Position numbers and translations under genes: made by a program. 64,000 bases of DNA from Paracoccus aerodenitrificans (GTDB lineage Bacteria > Pseudomonadota > Alphaproteobacteria > Rhodobacterales > Rhodobacteraceae). The DNA is taken from positions 124,001-188,000 of the forward strand of contig NZ_CP115784.1 of assembly GCF_027913215.1 (NCBI RefSeq). The letters run 5' to 3'. Position 1 is the stretch's first letter. The number at the start of each line of letters is the position of its first letter. Below the pieces are notes generated by a model that was not told where the DNA came from, did no database searches, and was given only the letters and a program-made list of their open reading frames with translations. Positions 8,171-16,478 of this stretch are shown here, piece by piece.

Positions 8171-8299
8171 TTATTTGCTGACGGGCTTTCCCTGATATGT
8201 CTTCTCACCGACGCGGATCAAAATTTCTCCGCTATCTGTCTGCCCCTCAAAGACACCCTGAATCGAAATATAGCCCCCGATCGTAATCGTGCGAATCAT
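8171..8299 (-). CDS. Small conserved-looking protein, 42 aa, unknown function
   Basis: A 42-codon reading frame on the minus strand, ATG at 8299 and TAA at 8171. The product begins MIRTITIGGYISIQGVFEGQ and ends RVGEKTYQGKPVSK. A near-ideal Shine-Dalgarno (GGGAGGAAACAACT then ATG) precedes it, and a perfect hairpin lies downstream. The product is hydrophilic with alternating beta-like residues and two G-x-K/E patches; no signal peptide or membrane segment is seen. I recall similar short 'MxRTIxxG...IQG' proteins in Rhodobacteraceae genomes but cannot name a family. An AT-rich region containing TATAAT (minus strand, around 8366) lies 65 bp upstream and may be its -10 box. Confidence 0.7.
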   Translation of the reverse strand: MIRTITIGGYISIQGVFEGQTDSGEILIRVGEKTYQGKPVSK

Positions 8300-8414
8300 A
8301 GTTGTTTCCTCCCTGTGGAGGGAAAGTATGAATCGGGAAGGTTACGATTGCGTTAGTTTTCGGCATTATAAAAGTTAACCGACGTAATGTATTTATGACG
8401 CGACGCTATACCCT

Positions 8415-8813
8415 TTACAGCCAGCCCTGAAGCATCGGGATCAGCGGCAGGTCGGCTGGCGGCATCTCGTAATTGCGTAAATCCCTGGCGTAAGCCCATG
8501 AGAGTCGCTGGCCCTCTACAGGCCTGACGATCCCTTTCCATCGGCGACAGGCGAAAAGCGGCATCAGCAAATGGAAATCGTCATAGCTGTGGCTGGCAAA
8601 GCTCAGCGGTGCCAGACAGGATTCATGGGTATCTATCCCCAATTCCTCGCGAAGCTCCCGCACAAGAGCGGTTTCCGGTGTCTCACCCGGCTCGACCTTG
8701 CCACCGGGGAATTCCCACAGCCCGGCCATCGACTTTCCCTCGGGCCGCTGCGCCAGAAGAATACGCCCGTCAGCGTCGATCAGCGCCACGGCCGAGACCA
8801 GTACCATCTTCAT
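8415..8813 (-). CDS. mutT: NUDIX hydrolase, MutT-like 8-oxo-dGTP diphosphatase
   Basis: Hydrolyses oxidised nucleoside triphosphates such as 8-oxo-dGTP to prevent A-C transversions. The Nudix box is intact: GGKVEPGETPETALVRELREELGI (G-x5-E-x7-REUxEExGU). About 132 residues, the usual MutT size. I chose ATG 8813 (MKMVLVSAVALID) because GAAAGG lies 6 bases upstream; ATG 8819 is possible but would overlap that site. The frame also runs further upstream into repeat copy 2, which looks accidental. It is followed by a gap with no gene on the same strand, and argJ lies upstream. Confidence 0.88.
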   Translation of the reverse strand: MKMVLVSAVALIDADGRILLAQRPEGKSMAGLWEFPGGKVEPGETPETALVRELREELGIDTHESCLAPLSFASHSYDDFHLLMPLFACRRWKGIVRPVEGQRLSWAYARDLRNYEMPPADLPLIPMLQGWL

Positions 8814-8821
8814 GGGCATCC

Positions 8822-8872
8822 TTTCATCCTGGTGCAAATATCCCGGGGGGTGCGGGGGCGCGAAGCCCCCGC
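8822..8872. repeat. Double-hairpin intergenic repeat, family 1 (copy 2, left arm missing)
   Basis: TTTCATCCTGGTGCAAATATCC followed by a G/C palindrome (CGGGGGCGCGAAGCCCCCG). It fills almost the whole gap between the argJ stop (8880) and the mutT start (8813), both on the minus strand. The upstream complementary arm found in copies 1 and 3 is absent. Confidence 0.75.
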
Positions 8873-8879
8873 TTCTGCA

Positions 8880-10250
8880 TCAGGACCGGTAATCGGCGTT
8901 GATGTCGATATAGCGATGGGTCAGGTCGCAGGTCCAGACCGTCCGGCTTGCATCGCCAAGACCCAGATCGACACCCAAGACAAGACGGTCGCGCTTCATA
9001 TAGGCGCTTGCTTTCTCTTCGTCATAAGAGGGCGCACGCCAGCCGTTTTCGGCCAGGACCATGTCGCCGAAACGGATCGTCAGACGATCCCGGTCGGCCT
9101 TCGCGCCGGATTTGCCGACCGCCATGACGACGCGGCCCCAATTGGCGTCCTCGCCGGCAATCGCCGTCTTGACCAGCGGCGAATTCGCAATCGCCATTGC
9201 CACTTTATGCGCGTCTTTACGGCTTTCGGCACCGGTGACCTGCACCTCGACGAACTTGGTCGCGCCCTCGCCGTCCATCACCACCTGCTGCGCCAGATCC
9301 CGCATCACATCGCCAAGCGCGTCCGAGAAGGCCCGTGCCTCTTTCGAGCGCAGATCGCTGATCGGGGCGGCATCCGATTTGCCGGTCGCGGCGAGGATCA
9401 GCGCGTCGGATGTCGAGGTGTCGCTGTCGACGGTGATTGCGTTGAATGTGTCATCAACCTGTCTGGACAGCAGTTTTTGCAGATGCTCCGGCGAAATCGC
9501 GGCATCGGTGAAGATATAGACCAGCATCGTCGCCATATCGGGCGCGATCATGCCCGATCCTTTGGCAATGCCGGTAATCCGGATCTTTCCGCCATCCGCC
9601 TCAAACTCGGCAGAGGCGCCTTTCGGGAAAGTATCCGTCGTCATGATCGCCCGGGCTGCCTCGGCCACGCCGCCTGTATCGAGACGCGAAACAGTATCGC
9701 TCAGCACAGCGGTAATCCGCTCCCAGGGCAAAGGCTCGCCGATCACGCCGGTCGAGGATGAAAATACCCTGCTGGCGGGGATGGACAGAGCCTCTGCAAC
9801 TGCGCCGGTCAGGCGATCCACCGCTTCAAGCCCTGCTGCGCCGGTGAAGGCATTGGCGTTGCCGGAGTTCACGATGATCGCGGCACCTTGCGTCGTATCC
9901 TGCTTGCCGCTCAGCTTGCTCTGGCAGTCAAGAATGCAGGCAGCGCGGGTCGAGGACCGCGTGAATACGCCCGCAACCGACGTCCCCCGCGCCAGCCGCG
10001 CCACCATGACATCCGTGCGCCCGCGATATTTCACGCCAGCCGCGGCCGAGGCGAACTCGACCCCGCCAATCTCGGGAAGATCGGGAAAAGAGGCAGGTGC
10101 CAGCGGTGACACGATTGGCGCGGATTTCGTCGGAACTGCCTCTTTCGCCTTCTTTGCCATCTTGTGGGCGAGCTTTTCTGCCTTGGATTTCTTATCCTTT
10201 TTCGGCTTGGCATCAGCCTTGCCGGAGGTCTTCTTGTCGCCCTTGGCCAT
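8880..10250 (-). CDS. argJ: Bifunctional glutamate N-acetyltransferase / amino-acid acetyltransferase ArgJ, with basic N-terminal extension
   Basis: Arginine biosynthesis enzyme that moves acetyl groups from N-acetylornithine to glutamate. The self-cleavage site is in GSGMIAPDMATMLVYIFTDA (Ala|Thr, the Thr becoming the beta-chain nucleophile), and NSGNANAFTG lies in the alpha chain. The length is 456 residues against ~410 for the family. The surplus is an N-terminal stretch of about 45 residues very rich in Lys and Ala before SPLAPASFPDLP, where homologues start. ATG 10250 is supported by AAGAGGAATAAGCA directly upstream, so the extension appears to be translated. The gene follows ppiC by 3 bp and is probably cotranscribed with it. 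Confidence 0.92.
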   Translation of the reverse strand: MAKGDKKTSGKADAKPKKDKKSKAEKLAHKMAKKAKEAVPTKSAPIVSPLAPASFPDLPEIGGVEFASAAAGVKYRGRTDVMVARLARGTSVAGVFTRSSTRAACILDCQSKLSGKQDTTQGAAIIVNSGNANAFTGAAGLEAVDRLTGAVAEALSIPASRVFSSSTGVIGEPLPWERITAVLSDTVSRLDTGGVAEAARAIMTTDTFPKGASAEFEADGGKIRITGIAKGSGMIAPDMATMLVYIFTDAAISPEHLQKLLSRQVDDTFNAITVDSDTSTSDALILAATGKSDAAPISDLRSKEARAFSDALGDVMRDLAQQVVMDGEGATKFVEVQVTGAESRKDAHKVAMAIANSPLVKTAIAGEDANWGRVVMAVGKSGAKADRDRLTIRFGDMVLAENGWRAPSYDEEKASAYMKRDRLVLGVDLGLGDASRTVWTCDLTHRYIDINADYRS

Positions 10251-10253
10251 TGC

Positions 10254-11225
10254 TTATTCCTCTTCGTCCAGAACGTTCTGGTCCAGCAGGGATGGATCCA
10301 GACCCTCGACACGCTCAACCGTCGCTTCCGAGGTGATGCGTTCGATTTCCTGCTCCAGTTTCTTTCTGCGGACCTGCTGAGCAAGCTGCTCGCGGATTTC
10401 GTCAAGCGCCGGAGGCTCCATCTCGCGGGTCTCGTTCAGCTTGATGATATGGAAACCGAACTGAGACTGAACCGGCTCGGCAGAGGTCGAGCCGGGTTCC
10501 ATGCCCGCAACGGCATTGCCGAATTCCGGCACCATGCTGTCCACCGTGAACCAGCCCAGATCGCCGCCGCTTTGCGCTGATCCGGTATCGACCGAGCGTT
10601 CCTGCGCAAGCTGCGCGAAATCGGCCCCCCCTTCGAGTTCCTCGATCACGGACGCGGCAGCTTCCTCGGTTTCTACAAGAATGTGATCCGCATTATATTC
10701 GGTGATCGGGCTTTCTGCCGGGAAGGCTTCTTCATAGGCCGCCTGGATCTGTTCATCGGTGGGTTCGAAATCCACGATGCGCTCCATCGCCGAGCGGGTC
10801 AGATAGTCGCGGCGAAGATTGACCAGAGCGGCCTGATCAAGTGCGCTGAGATCCTGCTCGCCGAATTCGGCAAGCGCGGTCTGGCGGATCACCTCGTCAA
10901 GCATGAGATCCCATAGTTCATTCGCGGGCATCCCGGCCATTTCCGGGGGCAGCCGCAGCTTCATCGCCGCCAGCTCGCCAAGCGTGATATCCTTACCATT
11001 GACGGTTGCGACAACCGTGGCCGGATCGGCTGATTGCGCGGCAGCATCGTTTTCCGCTGCATCCGCGGCTTCTGCCTCAGTATCTGCCTCTGCGGCTTCG
11101 GCCTGCTGATCGGCGGTTGCGGCATCCTGCTGGTCTGCAGAGCCGGACTGATCGTCCTGCGCAAAAGCCGGTGCGGCGGCGAGGGCGGCCAGCAAAGCAA
11201 TGGCGGAAGCGGAAAGTTTAAACAT
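10254..11225 (-). CDS. Periplasmic peptidyl-prolyl cis-trans isomerase, parvulin (PpiC/SurA-like)
   Basis: Folding catalyst for exported proteins, 323 residues. It has a signal peptide (MFKLSASAIALLAALAAAPAFAQ, cut after AFA), a 60-residue low-complexity acidic Gln/Ala/Asp/Glu linker, a SurA-like N-terminal helical region (NGKDITLGELAAMK...), and a parvulin domain. That domain shows ADHILVETEEAA, FAQLAQERSVD, GGDLGWF and FGFHIIKL. I chose ATG 11225 because AAGGAG lies 7 bases upstream and the signal peptide begins there. It sits divergently from secA, a sensible pairing for export functions, and overlaps no neighbour. Confidence 0.88.
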   Translation of the reverse strand: MFKLSASAIALLAALAAAPAFAQDDQSGSADQQDAATADQQAEAAEADTEAEAADAAENDAAAQSADPATVVATVNGKDITLGELAAMKLRLPPEMAGMPANELWDLMLDEVIRQTALAEFGEQDLSALDQAALVNLRRDYLTRSAMERIVDFEPTDEQIQAAYEEAFPAESPITEYNADHILVETEEAAASVIEELEGGADFAQLAQERSVDTGSAQSGGDLGWFTVDSMVPEFGNAVAGMEPGSTSAEPVQSQFGFHIIKLNETREMEPPALDEIREQLAQQVRRKKLEQEIERITSEATVERVEGLDPSLLDQNVLDEEE

Positions 11226-11276
11226 GATGTCTCCTTCAAAAGCGACCGCGGCGCGGTCTCGAACCGGGGCCAAGCG

Positions 11277-11305
11277 TTGACACTGAGTGGACGCGGGCCT
11301 ACATC
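11277..11305 (+). promoter_or_regulatory. Putative sigma-70 promoter for secA
   Basis: TTGACA (11277-11282), a 17-bp spacer, TACATC (11300-11305), about 120 bp before the secA ATG. The -35 is perfect. The gap also contains a GGCGCGCCCGCGCC palindrome downstream of the -10 that could fold in the leader. Confidence 0.5.
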
Positions 11306-11423
11306 CGGCGCAACCGAAAAGGCGCGCCCGCGCCGTTTATTCCTTGCACTGATAGGCAGGACGGACGGTCCGGGCAAGGGGCCGATCCCCCAGCCTTCAT
11401 GAAACAACTTGGCCGGAGTGATC

Positions 11424-14129
11424 ATGCTGGGTCTAGGCAATGTGGCGAAGAAGGTCTTTGGGACACCCAATGACCGCAAGGTAAAATCAGTACGTTTGCT
11501 GGTGGCGCGTATCAACGAACTGGAGCCCGAGGCTCAAGCGCGTTCTGACGAACAAGTGATCGAAAAGACACGGGAATTGCAAAGCCGGGCTCAGGGCGGC
11601 GAAACTCTGGATGCGCTGCTGCCCGAAGCCTTCGCCAATTGCCGTGAAGCGGCGCGGCGGGCGCTTGGCCTGCGTGCCTTCGACACTCAGCTTATGGGCG
11701 GGATCTTCCTGCATCAGGGCAATATCGCCGAGATGAAGACGGGTGAGGGCAAGACGCTGGTGGCGACACTTCCGGCCTATCTGAATGCGCTGTCAGGAAA
11801 AGGCGTCCATGTCGTGACCGTCAACGACTACCTGGCGAAACGCGATGCCGAGTGGATGGGCAAGGTGTTCACCGCTCTGGGGATGCAGACCGGCGTTGTC
11901 TATCCGTTCCAGCCGGATGAGGAAAAGCGTCAGGCCTATCAGGCCGATGTCACCTATGCGACCAATAACGAACTCGGCTTCGACTATCTGCGCGACAATA
12001 TGAAGGGCAGTGTCGAGCAGATGGTGCAGCGCGATCATTATTTCGCCATCGTCGATGAGGTGGACAGTATCCTGATCGATGAGGCGCGGACTCCGCTGAT
12101 CATCTCGGGCCCGTCTCAGGACCGCAGTGAGCTGTATCAGACGCTGAACGGCTTCATGCCTCAGCTTGAGGAATCGCATTTCACCATCGACGAAAAGACC
12201 CGCAACGCCACCTTCACCGAGGAAGGCAATGAGGTGCTGGAACAGCGCCTGCTGGAAGCGGGTGTTCTGGCCGAGGGGCAGACGCTGTATGATCCGGAAT
12301 CGGTGACCATCGTTCACCATGCCAATCAGGCGCTGCGGGCGCATAAGCTGTTCCAGAAGGATCAGAACTATATCGTCAAGGATGACGAGGTGGTGCTGAT
12401 CGACGAATTTACCGGCCGGATGATGAAGGGTCGCCGTCTGTCCGATGGGCTGCATCAGGCGATCGAGGCCAAGGAGGGCGTGAAGATCCAGCCCGAAAAC
12501 GTGACGCTGGCCTCTGTAACTTTCCAGAACTACTTCCGGCTTTACGAAAAACTGTCAGGCATGACCGGGACGGCCGTCACCGAGGCCGAGGAATTCGCGG
12601 ATATCTATAAGCTTGGCGTGGTCGAGGTCCCGACGAACCGGCCCATCGCGCGGGTCGATGAACATGACCGCGTCTATCGCACCGGCACCGAGAAATACGC
12701 TGCCGTGGTCGAGGCGATCCGGGAAGCGCATGAAAAGGGGCAGCCGATCCTTGTCGGCACGACCAGCATCGAGAAATCCGAGATGCTGTCCCAGATGCTG
12801 ACCAAGGCCGGTGTCCAGCATAATGTGCTGAATGCCCGCCAGCATGAACAGGAAGCCTATATCGTCGCCGAGGCCGGCAAGCCCGGCGCCGTGACCATCG
12901 CCACCAACATGGCCGGACGCGGGACCGATATTCAGCTTGGCGGCAATGTGGATATGAAGGTGATGCAGGCGCTCGACGCCGACCCCGAGGCCAATCCTGA
13001 CGAAATCCGCGCTCGAATCGAGGCGGAAACCGCCGCCGACAAGGAAAAGGTCCTCGGCGCGGGGGGGCTGTTCGTTCTGGCGACGGAACGCCATGAATCC
13101 CGCCGCATCGACAACCAGCTGCGCGGTCGCTCGGGCCGTCAGGGGGATCCGGGGCGGTCGCTGTTCTTCCTGTCGCTGGAAGACGATCTGATGCGGATCT
13201 TCGGGTCCGAGCGTCTGGATTCGGTGCTGTCGAAGCTGGGCATGAAGGATGGTGAAGCGATCATCCACCCTTGGGTCAACAAGTCGCTGGAACGTGCTCA
13301 GGGCAAGGTCGAGGCGCGTAACTTCGATATCCGAAAGCAGCTTCTGAAATTCGACGATGTGATGAACGATCAGCGCAAGGCGATCTTCAGTCAGCGCCGC
13401 GAAATCATGGACAGCGAAGAGGTGGGCGAGGTCGCCGCCGATATGCGGCATCAGGTGATCCACGACCTCGTGGACGAATATCTCCCGCCGCGCGCCTATG
13501 CGGAGCAATGGGATGTCGAAGGGCTGAACAAGCTTGTCGTCGAGACGCTGAACATGAACCTGCCGGTCACGGAATGGGCCGCCGAGGACGGTGTCGATCA
13601 GGAGGTGATGCGCGAACGCCTGATTGAGGCCACCGATAAATACATGGCCGAGAAAGAGGCGGGGTTCGGCCCGGAAACAATGCGCCAGATCGAAAAGCAG
13701 ATCCTGCTGCAGGCCATCGACCAGAAATGGCGCGACCATTTGCTGACGCTGGAACATCTGCGGTCGGTCGTCGGTTTCCGCGGCTATGCCCAACGCGACC
13801 CGCTGTCTGAATACAAGACCGAGAGCTTCCAGCTTTTCGAGTCGCTGCTGGACGGGCTGCGTTCGGATGTCACACAGCAGCTTGCTCGCATCCGCCCGCT
13901 GACCGAGGAAGAGCGGAACCAGATGTTCTTGCAACAACAAGAGCAGCAGAAGGCTCAGCAACAGCAGATGACTGCGTCGCATGAGGATGCAAAAGGCGGG
14001 AATGCGTCCGCAGCCGCGCCGGGTTTCGACGAAAACGACCCCGCAAGCTGGGGCAACCCGTCGCGCAACGATCCCTGTCCCTGCGGATCAGGCGCGAAGT
14101 TCAAGCACTGCCACGGGCGTCTGCTCTGA
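11424..14129 (+). CDS. secA: Preprotein translocase ATPase SecA
   Basis: Motor of the Sec export pathway, 901 residues, full length. Visible parts in order: the N-terminal [20 protein letters not shown]; Walker A region [15 protein letters not shown]-like [16 protein letters not shown]; the preprotein cross-linking domain with [18 protein letters not shown]2 with [14 protein letters not shown] and [18 protein letters not shown]; the helical scaffold ([26 protein letters not shown]); a Gln-rich linker; and a C-terminal zinc/SecB-binding motif [15 protein letters not shown] chose ATG 11424 over TTG 11409 because homologues begin MLGLG and CCGGAG lies about 8 bases upstream. Confidence 0.96.
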   Translation: MLGLGNVAKKVFGTPNDRKVKSVRLLVARINELEPEAQARSDEQVIEKTRELQSRAQGGETLDALLPEAFANCREAARRALGLRAFDTQLMGGIFLHQGNIAEMKTGEGKTLVATLPAYLNALSGKGVHVVTVNDYLAKRDAEWMGKVFTALGMQTGVVYPFQPDEEKRQAYQADVTYATNNELGFDYLRDNMKGSVEQMVQRDHYFAIVDEVDSILIDEARTPLIISGPSQDRSELYQTLNGFMPQLEESHFTIDEKTRNATFTEEGNEVLEQRLLEAGVLAEGQTLYDPESVTIVHHANQALRAHKLFQKDQNYIVKDDEVVLIDEFTGRMMKGRRLSDGLHQAIEAKEGVKIQPENVTLASVTFQNYFRLYEKLSGMTGTAVTEAEEFADIYKLGVVEVPTNRPIARVDEHDRVYRTGTEKYAAVVEAIREAHEKGQPILVGTTSIEKSEMLSQMLTKAGVQHNVLNARQHEQEAYIVAEAGKPGAVTIATNMAGRGTDIQLGGNVDMKVMQALDADPEANPDEIRARIEAETAADKEKVLGAGGLFVLATERHESRRIDNQLRGRSGRQGDPGRSLFFLSLEDDLMRIFGSERLDSVLSKLGMKDGEAIIHPWVNKSLERAQGKVEARNFDIRKQLLKFDDVMNDQRKAIFSQRREIMDSEEVGEVAADMRHQVIHDLVDEYLPPRAYAEQWDVEGLNKLVVETLNMNLPVTEWAAEDGVDQEVMRERLIEATDKYMAEKEAGFGPETMRQIEKQILLQAIDQKWRDHLLTLEHLRSVVGFRGYAQRDPLSEYKTESFQLFESLLDGLRSDVTQQLARIRPLTEEERNQMFLQQQEQQKAQQQQMTASHEDAKGGNASAAAPGFDENDPASWGNPSRNDPCPCGSGAKFKHCHGRLL

Positions 14130-14163
14130 AACCATCTCTCTGGCCCGGCTGACAGGTCGGATT

Positions 14164-14237
14164 GGATATTTGGGCCAGGATGAAAGGCGCTGTTTCATTC
14201 TAGCCCAAATATCCCGGGGTCCGGGGCAGCGCCCCGG
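14164..14237. repeat. Double-hairpin intergenic repeat, family 1 (copy 3, best-preserved)
   Basis: Left arm GGATATTTGGGCCAGGATGAAA pairs with right arm TTTCATTCTAGCCCAAATATCC across a short loop. Directly after it comes a second palindrome CCGGGG TCCGGGGCAGC GCCCCGG. It lies at the convergent ends of secA and rimI and may act as a bidirectional terminator. The rimI frame runs through it. Confidence 0.8.
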
Positions 14238-14650
14238 TCGGCCTCAGAAGAAAAGCTGCGCTGCATAATGATGGCATCAACGCCGCTGCCATAATAGTCG
14301 CGACGGCGACCGGCTTCGGTCCACCCGGCATTGCGATATAATGTCAGCGCGGCGATATTGTCGAAAGCGACTTCCAGAAATCCGGTGCGGGCAGCTTTTT
14401 TTCGGGCCTCGGCTTCGAAGCTTTTCAGCAATTCCGTGCCGATATGCCGACCACGCTCAGAGGGGCGAACGGCGATGGTCATCAACTCGACCTCATCCAG
14501 AACAAGCCGACCCATAGCGAAACCGTGTCGGTGTTCGATCAGGAAAGACGAGGGTTCGTCCAGCATCTTCGCGAAACTGTCCGCTGACCACGGCGCGGGG
14601 CGGGTAAAGCTTTCCGCATGGATCGCTGCAAGCCGCTCGGCAAGTGTCAT
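14195..14650 (-). CDS. rimI: Ribosomal protein alanine N-acetyltransferase RimI (GNAT)
   Basis: GNAT acetyltransferase predicted to acetylate the N-terminal alanine of ribosomal protein S18. It shows the acetyl-CoA loop VRPSERGRHIGTELL, EVAFDNIAALTLYRNAGW and RRDYYGSGVDAIIM. The start ATG overlaps the tsaB stop (ATGA). An oddity is the last ~13 residues (around RGAAPDPGIFGLE): they are encoded by repeat copy 3, beyond the point where homologues normally end, so the native stop seems to have been replaced by read-through into the repeat. Length is 151 residues. Confidence 0.85.
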   Translation of the reverse strand: MTLAERLAAIHAESFTRPAPWSADSFAKMLDEPSSFLIEHRHGFAMGRLVLDEVELMTIAVRPSERGRHIGTELLKSFEAEARKKAARTGFLEVAFDNIAALTLYRNAGWTEAGRRRDYYGSGVDAIIMQRSFSSEADRGAAPDPGIFGLE

Positions 14651-15234
14651 GGAAGGATGACCGGGCCGCGATCGCGGGCCGGAGCGGCATCGGCGGGGCG
14701 CAGATAGATCGGAGCCGGTCGAGGCTGTGGCTGGTCTGAGCGCAGCCGGGCTGTTCGCGCGATCCCCTCGGCGATGCCAAATCGTGGCTCCGCGACTGCC
14801 GGACCGGGGGGCAACTCATCCCGTGTCGCTTGTGCGGGCGCGGTGGGTTGATCGCCGAAATCCTGCCATAAGAACTGTTCTCTGCGAAGCCGGACCACGA
14901 TCCGGCAGGGGCGGGGCAGGCCGAAGGCAAGCGCCTCTGCCGTGCCGATCCCGATGGCAGGAATCCGCAGTGAGAGGGCAAGGCCACGCGCCGCTGCGAC
15001 GGCGATGCGGATTCCGGTGAAGTTTCCGGGGCCGGTACCGACGCCGATCAGGTCCAGATCGTTCCATGACGTCCCGGATCGGGTCAGCATTTCCTCGATC
15101 AGCGGGAAAAGCCGCTCGGCCTGGCCTTTTTCCATATCCTCATGACATGAGGCCAGAAGCTCATCTCCCGACAGCAAAGCGGCCGCGCAATGCGCGGCCG
15201 ATGTGTCGAAGCCAAGCGTCAGAGGCTTACGCAA
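14647..15234 (-). CDS. tsaB: tRNA threonylcarbamoyladenosine biosynthesis protein TsaB
   Basis: Partner of TsaD in making t6A37 of ANN-decoding tRNAs; an actin-like ASKHA fold without catalytic metal site. It has LGFDTSAAHCAAALL at the N-terminus and the hallmark GVGTGPGNFTGIRIAVAAARGLAL. At 195 residues it is somewhat shorter than E. coli TsaB (231), as is common in this group. It overlaps the nfuA stop by 8 bp upstream and the rimI start by 4 bp downstream, so all three are translationally coupled. Confidence 0.88.
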   Translation of the reverse strand: MRKPLTLGFDTSAAHCAAALLSGDELLASCHEDMEKGQAERLFPLIEEMLTRSGTSWNDLDLIGVGTGPGNFTGIRIAVAAARGLALSLRIPAIGIGTAEALAFGLPRPCRIVVRLRREQFLWQDFGDQPTAPAQATRDELPPGPAVAEPRFGIAEGIARTARLRSDQPQPRPAPIYLRPADAAPARDRGPVILP

Positions 15235-15784
15235 TCGGGCGCACCTCGGTCACTTCCGGGATATAATGGCGCAGCAGGTTCTCGATCCCCATTTTCAGGG
15301 TCATGGTCGAGGAGGGGCAGCCCGCGCAGGCTCCCTGCATATGCAGATAGACGATACCGCGATCGAAGCCGTGGAAGGTGATGTCGCCGCCATCCTGCGC
15401 GACGGCCGGTCTGACCCGCGTATCCAGAAGCTCCTTGATCTGCGAGACGACACCCTCGTCTTCGCCGTCATGCTCTGCATGGCCAACTTTCCCGGCGGAA
15501 CTGTCCATGACCGGAGCGCCGGACTGGTAATGCTCCATAATGGCGCCAAGCAATGCGGGCTTGATGTGATCCCACTGGACGTCATCGGCCTTGGTAACGG
15601 TGACAAAATCCGTGCCGAGGAAAACGCCCGTCACGCCGCCAGCCGCAAAGATCCGCGATGCCAGCGGTGACGCGGCAGCATCCTCCGCCGTGGTGAAATC
15701 AGCAGTGCCTTCATCCAGAACCGGCTGGCCGGGAAGGAATTTCAGCGTGGCCGGGTTCGGTGTGGTTTCGGTCTGAATAAACAT
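15227..15784 (-). CDS. NifU-family iron-sulfur scaffold/carrier protein (NfuA-like)
   Basis: Fe-S cluster carrier of 185 residues. The N-terminal Nfu_N domain begins MFIQTETTPNPATLKFLPG. The C-terminal NifU-like domain has RPAVAQDGGDI and the cluster-binding CAGCPSS (CxxC). AAGGAGCGCCCC precedes the ATG. First gene of the nfuA-tsaB-rimI operon. It lacks the degenerate A-type domain of E. coli NfuA and matches the short alphaproteobacterial/mitochondrial NFU1 layout. Confidence 0.9.
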   Translation of the reverse strand: MFIQTETTPNPATLKFLPGQPVLDEGTADFTTAEDAAASPLASRIFAAGGVTGVFLGTDFVTVTKADDVQWDHIKPALLGAIMEHYQSGAPVMDSSAGKVGHAEHDGEDEGVVSQIKELLDTRVRPAVAQDGGDITFHGFDRGIVYLHMQGACAGCPSSTMTLKMGIENLLRHYIPEVTEVRPIA

Positions 15785-15860
15785 GGGGCGCTCCTTTGCA
15801 TGTCATATGGGCTGCCGATGCCTTGCGGTCAAGCATAGCGCCCTCAGCCGCAGCCGGTTT

Positions 15861-16316
15861 TCAGGATATGGCTTCAAGCCGCTCGCGAGAGAGATCCCCG
15901 GGGATCAGGGTGACCGGGCATGGCAGGCTTGAGAGTTCCCGAAGAAGCCGGCTGACAATCGGCCCCGGCCCGCCGCTGCCGGTGCTGGCACCAAGAACCA
16001 GCACACCGATTTCCGGATCGCCCTCCATCTGGGCGCGAATCTGTGCCGTGGGATCACCTTCGCGGATCACAAGCTCAGGATCGACGCCCTGACTGTCTCG
16101 CATCCATCTGGCAAAGAGTTGATATTGCGACGTGATTCGATCTTCAGCCTCTTGCCGCATCAGATCGGCCACCCCGATACCGTGCTGGATCGCGTCCGGA
16201 GGGATAACGGCAAGCACCACGACGCCGCCCGAGCTGCGCGATGCACGCATTGCGGCAAAACGCATCGCATTTTGGCATTCGGGCGATTCATCAAGTACTA
16301 CCAGGAACTTACGCAT
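15861..16316 (-). CDS. Universal stress protein family (UspA domain)
   Basis: A single Usp domain, 151 residues, cytoplasmic. It starts MRKFLVVLDESPECQNAMRFA and has the nucleotide-binding type end LVLGASTGSGGPGPIVSRLLRELSSLPCPVTLIPG, close to the G-2x-G-9x-G(S/T) ATP-binding pattern. It stands 76 bp upstream of nfuA on the same strand and diverges from the sugar transferase gene. The role is general stress response by family; no specific target is visible. Confidence 0.85.
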   Translation of the reverse strand: MRKFLVVLDESPECQNAMRFAAMRASRSSGGVVVLAVIPPDAIQHGIGVADLMRQEAEDRITSQYQLFARWMRDSQGVDPELVIREGDPTAQIRAQMEGDPEIGVLVLGASTGSGGPGPIVSRLLRELSSLPCPVTLIPGDLSRERLEAIS

Positions 16317-16478
16317 AATATGGACCTGTGTCTTAGGCGGTTTTCAGCGTATAACCTGCCGTATTTGCGTCATACGAGCAACACTTTGCCGCTGAGACCG
16401 GTCGGTTTCTTTTCGTCCACCTAAGCATGTGCTATCCGGTCAGACGTGTGAACATTACGCCACAGGGGCAGTTCTTTG

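Noticed and set aside
8571..9761. 396-codon plus-strand frame across mutT and argJ
   Set aside because: Antisense of both genes and crosses repeat copy 2; no family resemblance.
12555..13982. 475-codon minus-strand frame inside secA
   Set aside because: Entirely antisense of a complete, motif-verified secA.
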